From Prado023 sp963714995 (GTDB lineage: Bacteria; Actinomycetota; Actinomycetes; S36-B12; CAIYMF01), in the NCBI GenBank assembly GCA_963714995.1, contig CAVQQP010000002.1, forward strand, positions 213,723 through 277,722: a stretch of 64,000 bases of DNA, given 5' to 3'. Shown here in pieces: positions 61,735 to 64,000 of the stretch. The position numbers and the translations under genes are program-made. The notes beneath the pieces are model-generated. The model saw only the letters and a list, made by a program, of their open reading frames with translations, had not been told where the DNA came from and did no database searches. Each line of letters begins with the position of its first letter. Within the stretch, counting starts at the first letter, position 1.

Positions 61735-62703
61735 TCACATAGTGATGACGATCTTGCCGGCGAACGATCCGCTGAGGTAGTGGGCCATGGCGTCGCGGCC
61801 CTCGGCCAGTGGGAACGCCCGATCGATCACCGGTTTCACCGAGCCCTCGCCCATCAGGCCGACCAACCTGTCCATCACGTCGGGTCGGTTGGCCCGGTAC
61901 AGCACCAGGCCGACGCGCCGGCCTGCGGACAGTCGCAGGACCTGCCCCAGCGCGACCGCCCCGACCAGCCGCCGGGTGCTCCCACCAATGACGCCACACC
62001 TGCCGCCCGGGCGCATCGCGCGCCGGTAGTCGGCGACCGTTCGGCGGCACACCACGTCCAGTATCAGGTCGTACTGCTCGCCGCTGCGCGTGAAGTCCTC
62101 GCCGGTGAAGTCGATCACGTGGTCGGCGCCGAGCTCGCGCATCACGTCGAGCTTTCCCGGACCGTCGACCCCGGTCACCTCGACGCCGGACGCCTTCGCG
62201 ATCTGGATGGCAAACGTGCCCACCCCGCCCCCGCCGCCGTTCATCAGCAACCGCTGGCCCGGGCGCAGCGGCCCGCCCTTCTCCAGCCCCGCCATAGCCA
62301 GCCCGCCGGCCTGGGGCACGGCCGCCGCCTGCTCGAAGGTCAGGAACCCCGGCATCGCCGTCAACGCGGACTCCGGCGCGCAGGCGTACTCCGCGAACGC
62401 CCCGAACCCGCACCCGGACAGGTCACCGAACACCGCATCCCCCGGACGGAACCGGGTGACCGAGCCACCCACCACCTCCACCACACCGGCGATGTCGGAC
62501 CCCAAGGTGCGACGCCTCGGTCGGCGCAGCCCGCTCGTCCGGTTCACGATCGGGGTGCCGCGCATCAGCCCCTGATCCCACTCGTTGATGGAGGCCGCAC
62601 GCACCTTGACGAGCACCTCGCCGGGGCCTGGTTGAGGGACCGGAACCTCCGCGACCTTCAACACCTCCAGGCCCCCGTACTCGTCCTGCACGAGAGCCAT
62701 CAC
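61735..62703 (-). CDS. Zinc-independent alcohol dehydrogenase / quinone oxidoreductase-like (MDR family)
   Basis: The 322-residue medium-chain dehydrogenase has a GroES-like N-terminal domain (LGSDIAGVVEVVGGSVTRFRPGDAVFGD). The Rossmann domain carries LLMNGGGGGVGTFAIQIAKASGVEVTGVD and a following ELGADHVIDFTGEDF. Catalytic-zinc Cys/His ligands are absent, as in the QOR-like group. It is the second of two such genes, with a short remnant of a third between them. Confidence 0.88.
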   Translation of the reverse strand: MMALVQDEYGGLEVLKVAEVPVPQPGPGEVLVKVRAASINEWDQGLMRGTPIVNRTSGLRRPRRRTLGSDIAGVVEVVGGSVTRFRPGDAVFGDLSGCGFGAFAEYACAPESALTAMPGFLTFEQAAAVPQAGGLAMAGLEKGGPLRPGQRLLMNGGGGGVGTFAIQIAKASGVEVTGVDGPGKLDVMRELGADHVIDFTGEDFTRSGEQYDLILDVVCRRTVADYRRAMRPGGRCGVIGGSTRRLVGAVALGQVLRLSAGRRVGLVLYRANRPDVMDRLVGLMGEGSVKPVIDRAFPLAEGRDAMAHYLSGSFAGKIVITM

Positions 62704-62830
62704 GGGGTAGCGCCCCCCACCGTTCTGACGACCCTGACGCGGACGCGCCTGGCGAGGACGCAGCCCGGGGCCGCGCCCGCCCGATCCAGGAGGTAAGTCC
62801 GGTCGATCACGGCTGTGATCCTGCCCGCCC
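62704..62830 (-). pseudogene. C-terminal remnant of a third alcohol dehydrogenase
   Basis: The frame reads GRITAVIDRTYLLDRAGAAPG followed by diverged sequence. It matches GRIRAVIDRRYPLEQIVEAHR near the end of the gene at 62863 and VKPVIDRAFPLAEGRDA of the gene at 61735. The rest of the gene is missing. It lies between the two intact copies. Confidence 0.5.
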
Positions 62831-62862
62831 CGGCCACCCCGCGCAACGGCCCGCGTGGGCGG

Positions 62863-63828
62863 TCATCCCGCACCGCTTCCCGGTGGTGCGACGGTGATGA
62901 CAACGTGGCCCTTCTTGTGACCTTGTTCGACGTACCGGTGGGCCTCGACGATCTGCTCCAGCGGGTAGCGCCGGTCGATCACCGCCCTGATCCTTCCCTC
63001 CTCGACAAGCCTGGTGAGGAAGGTCAGGTCCTCGGTCTTCACACCGCCTGTAGAACCGGAGTCCTTGACGATGTTGAGGTAGACACCTCTCGGATTCAGG
63101 CGCCGCTTGCCCTTCGAGGGGTCCAGCTTGTCCACGACGTCGAGGATGACTTCGTAGGTCTCCTGGTCCTGCGTGAAGTCCTGGTGGGTGTAGTCGATCA
63201 CCCGGTCGGCCCCTAGCGACCGGACCATCTCCGTATTGGCGGTGCTGCACACCCCGGTGACGGTCGCCCCGAAGAACTTGGCCAGCTGCACCGCATAGGT
63301 GCCCACACTCCCCGAAGCGCCGTAGATCAGGACCTGCTGCCCCGGCTGGACATCGGCCCTTCTGAGGAGCCGCAAGGCCGCGATCCCCCCGGTGGCCAGC
63401 CCGGCGGCGGCCTCCTCGAACGTCATGGTGGCCGGCTTCAGGGCGAGCATCCCTTCCTTCTCGGCTGACTTCCTCGGCTTCTCACGCAGGCACGTGTACT
63501 CCGCATACGCCCCGAAATGCCATCCGGTGAACCCGAGGACCTCGTCCCCCTTCCTGAACAGCGTCACCTCCTTGCCCACCGACTCGACCACACCGGCCAG
63601 TTCCATTCCCAGGATCGGGTGCTTGGGTCTGCGGACACCGAGAACCAACCGCGCCATGAGCCGTTGCCCGCGCGGCACATCGAACGTACGGATCCGCACA
63701 TCGCCCACGTGAACCGTCGTCGCGACCACACGGATCAGCACCTCGTCGGCCCTGGGGGTGGGCTTGTCCACCCGCGTGAGCCGAAGAACTTCCGGCGGTC
63801 CGTACCGGGGGCATTCGATCGCCCTCAT
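62863..63828 (-). CDS. NAD(P)-dependent alcohol dehydrogenase, zinc-independent MDR family
   Basis: The 321-residue product begins MRAIECPRYGPPEVLRLTRVDKP. It has the GroES-like fold (ILGMELAGVVESVGKEVTLFRKGDEVLGF) and Rossmann signature VLIYGASGSVGTYAVQLAKFFGATVTGVC, with a nearby SLGADRVIDYTHQDF. The C-terminal segment RIRAVIDRRYPLEQIVEAHRYVEQGHKKGHVVITV is complete. Zinc-site Cys residues are lacking. ATG 63828 has GGGAGG upstream. It probably reduces enals or quinones, unproven. Confidence 0.88.
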   Translation of the reverse strand: MRAIECPRYGPPEVLRLTRVDKPTPRADEVLIRVVATTVHVGDVRIRTFDVPRGQRLMARLVLGVRRPKHPILGMELAGVVESVGKEVTLFRKGDEVLGFTGWHFGAYAEYTCLREKPRKSAEKEGMLALKPATMTFEEAAAGLATGGIAALRLLRRADVQPGQQVLIYGASGSVGTYAVQLAKFFGATVTGVCSTANTEMVRSLGADRVIDYTHQDFTQDQETYEVILDVVDKLDPSKGKRRLNPRGVYLNIVKDSGSTGGVKTEDLTFLTRLVEEGRIRAVIDRRYPLEQIVEAHRYVEQGHKKGHVVITVAPPGSGAG

Positions 63829-64000
63829 CAGGTCCCTCCCCAAGCCTGGCGGCACCTGGTGCGCAGGTTCGTCATCACCCCATCGGTCAAGTTCGCCATG
63901 ACGCTCATCACCCTTCCCGATGCAAGGCCCCGTCCATCGGACCGCTGAACGGAACTCCCATCAAGAGGACAAGGACCTGTGACCCCGACCACACCGAGAC

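Noticed and set aside
1..64000. CRISPR arrays, rRNA genes and intact insertion sequences
   Set aside because: No regularly spaced direct repeats with unique spacers, no rRNA sequence and no complete transposase were found. The short repeats listed are too few and irregular for CRISPR.

Overview
The window is high-G+C Actinomycetota chromosome. Gene order and protein types support this: a valS–folC–DUF4233–ndk–mreBCD–PBP2–rodA region, a clpX/clpP/clpP/tig block, DUF2510, LemA and DUF4233 proteins, an AfsR/SARP regulator and many GTG starts. No rRNA or 16S is present, so a finer rank would be guesswork.

Layout. 1–4.7 kb: a repeat cluster, a membrane methyltransferase-like protein, a polyphosphate kinase 2 and a DUF2207/LemA pair. 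4.7–12.9 kb (minus strand): folC, DUF4233 and ndk, then the cell-shape operon mreB, mreC, mreD, PBP2, rodA, joined by 1- and 4-base overlaps. 13–17.6 kb: valS between two short genes that each carry a one-base frameshift. 17.6–22 kb (minus): clpX, two clpP genes and trigger factor, then tRNA-Pro(UGG) and tRNA-Gly(UCC). 22.2–30.6 kb is accessory DNA: an integrase remnant next to tRNA-Gly, a truncated element-type protein, several SRPBCC genes (two broken), a methyltransferase, a metallo-hydrolase, a phosphoribosyltransferase and an aldo/keto reductase. 30.7–42.7 kb: a frameshifted epimerase, a MarR/MFS pair with a clear operator, a fused ABC ATPase-permease, a frameshifted LuxR regulator, an autoregulated ABC–TetR operon and a DUF1295 membrane protein. 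43.1–44.0 kb: a GH12-like lipoprotein of visibly lower G+C. 44.2–47.6 kb: a NarL-type two-component system with a divergent membrane protein, then a CPBP protease. 47.7–59.7 kb: an FAD oxidoreductase and a regulatory block. 59.8–63.8 kb: a TetR/DUF4386 divergent pair with two operators, and two zinc-independent alcohol dehydrogenases with a remnant of a third between them.

The most distinctive part is 49.2–59.7 kb. One polypeptide (now frameshifted) combines GAF, SpoIIE-type PP2C phosphatase and RsbW-like ATPase domains. It is followed by two STAS antagonists, an uncharacterised protein and two tandem membrane proteins that share a 327-bp block with no mismatch, a sign of recent gene conversion. 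A third membrane paralogue and an AfsR/SARP-type regulator flank an intergenic region whose ~100 bp aligns without gaps to the intergenic region in front of the phosphatase operon. I read this as a duplicated partner-switching/membrane-sensor regulatory unit driven by matched promoters.

Many genes carry single-base frameshifts (about 10 loci). Either the accessory region is decaying or the assembly has residual indel errors; raw reads would decide.
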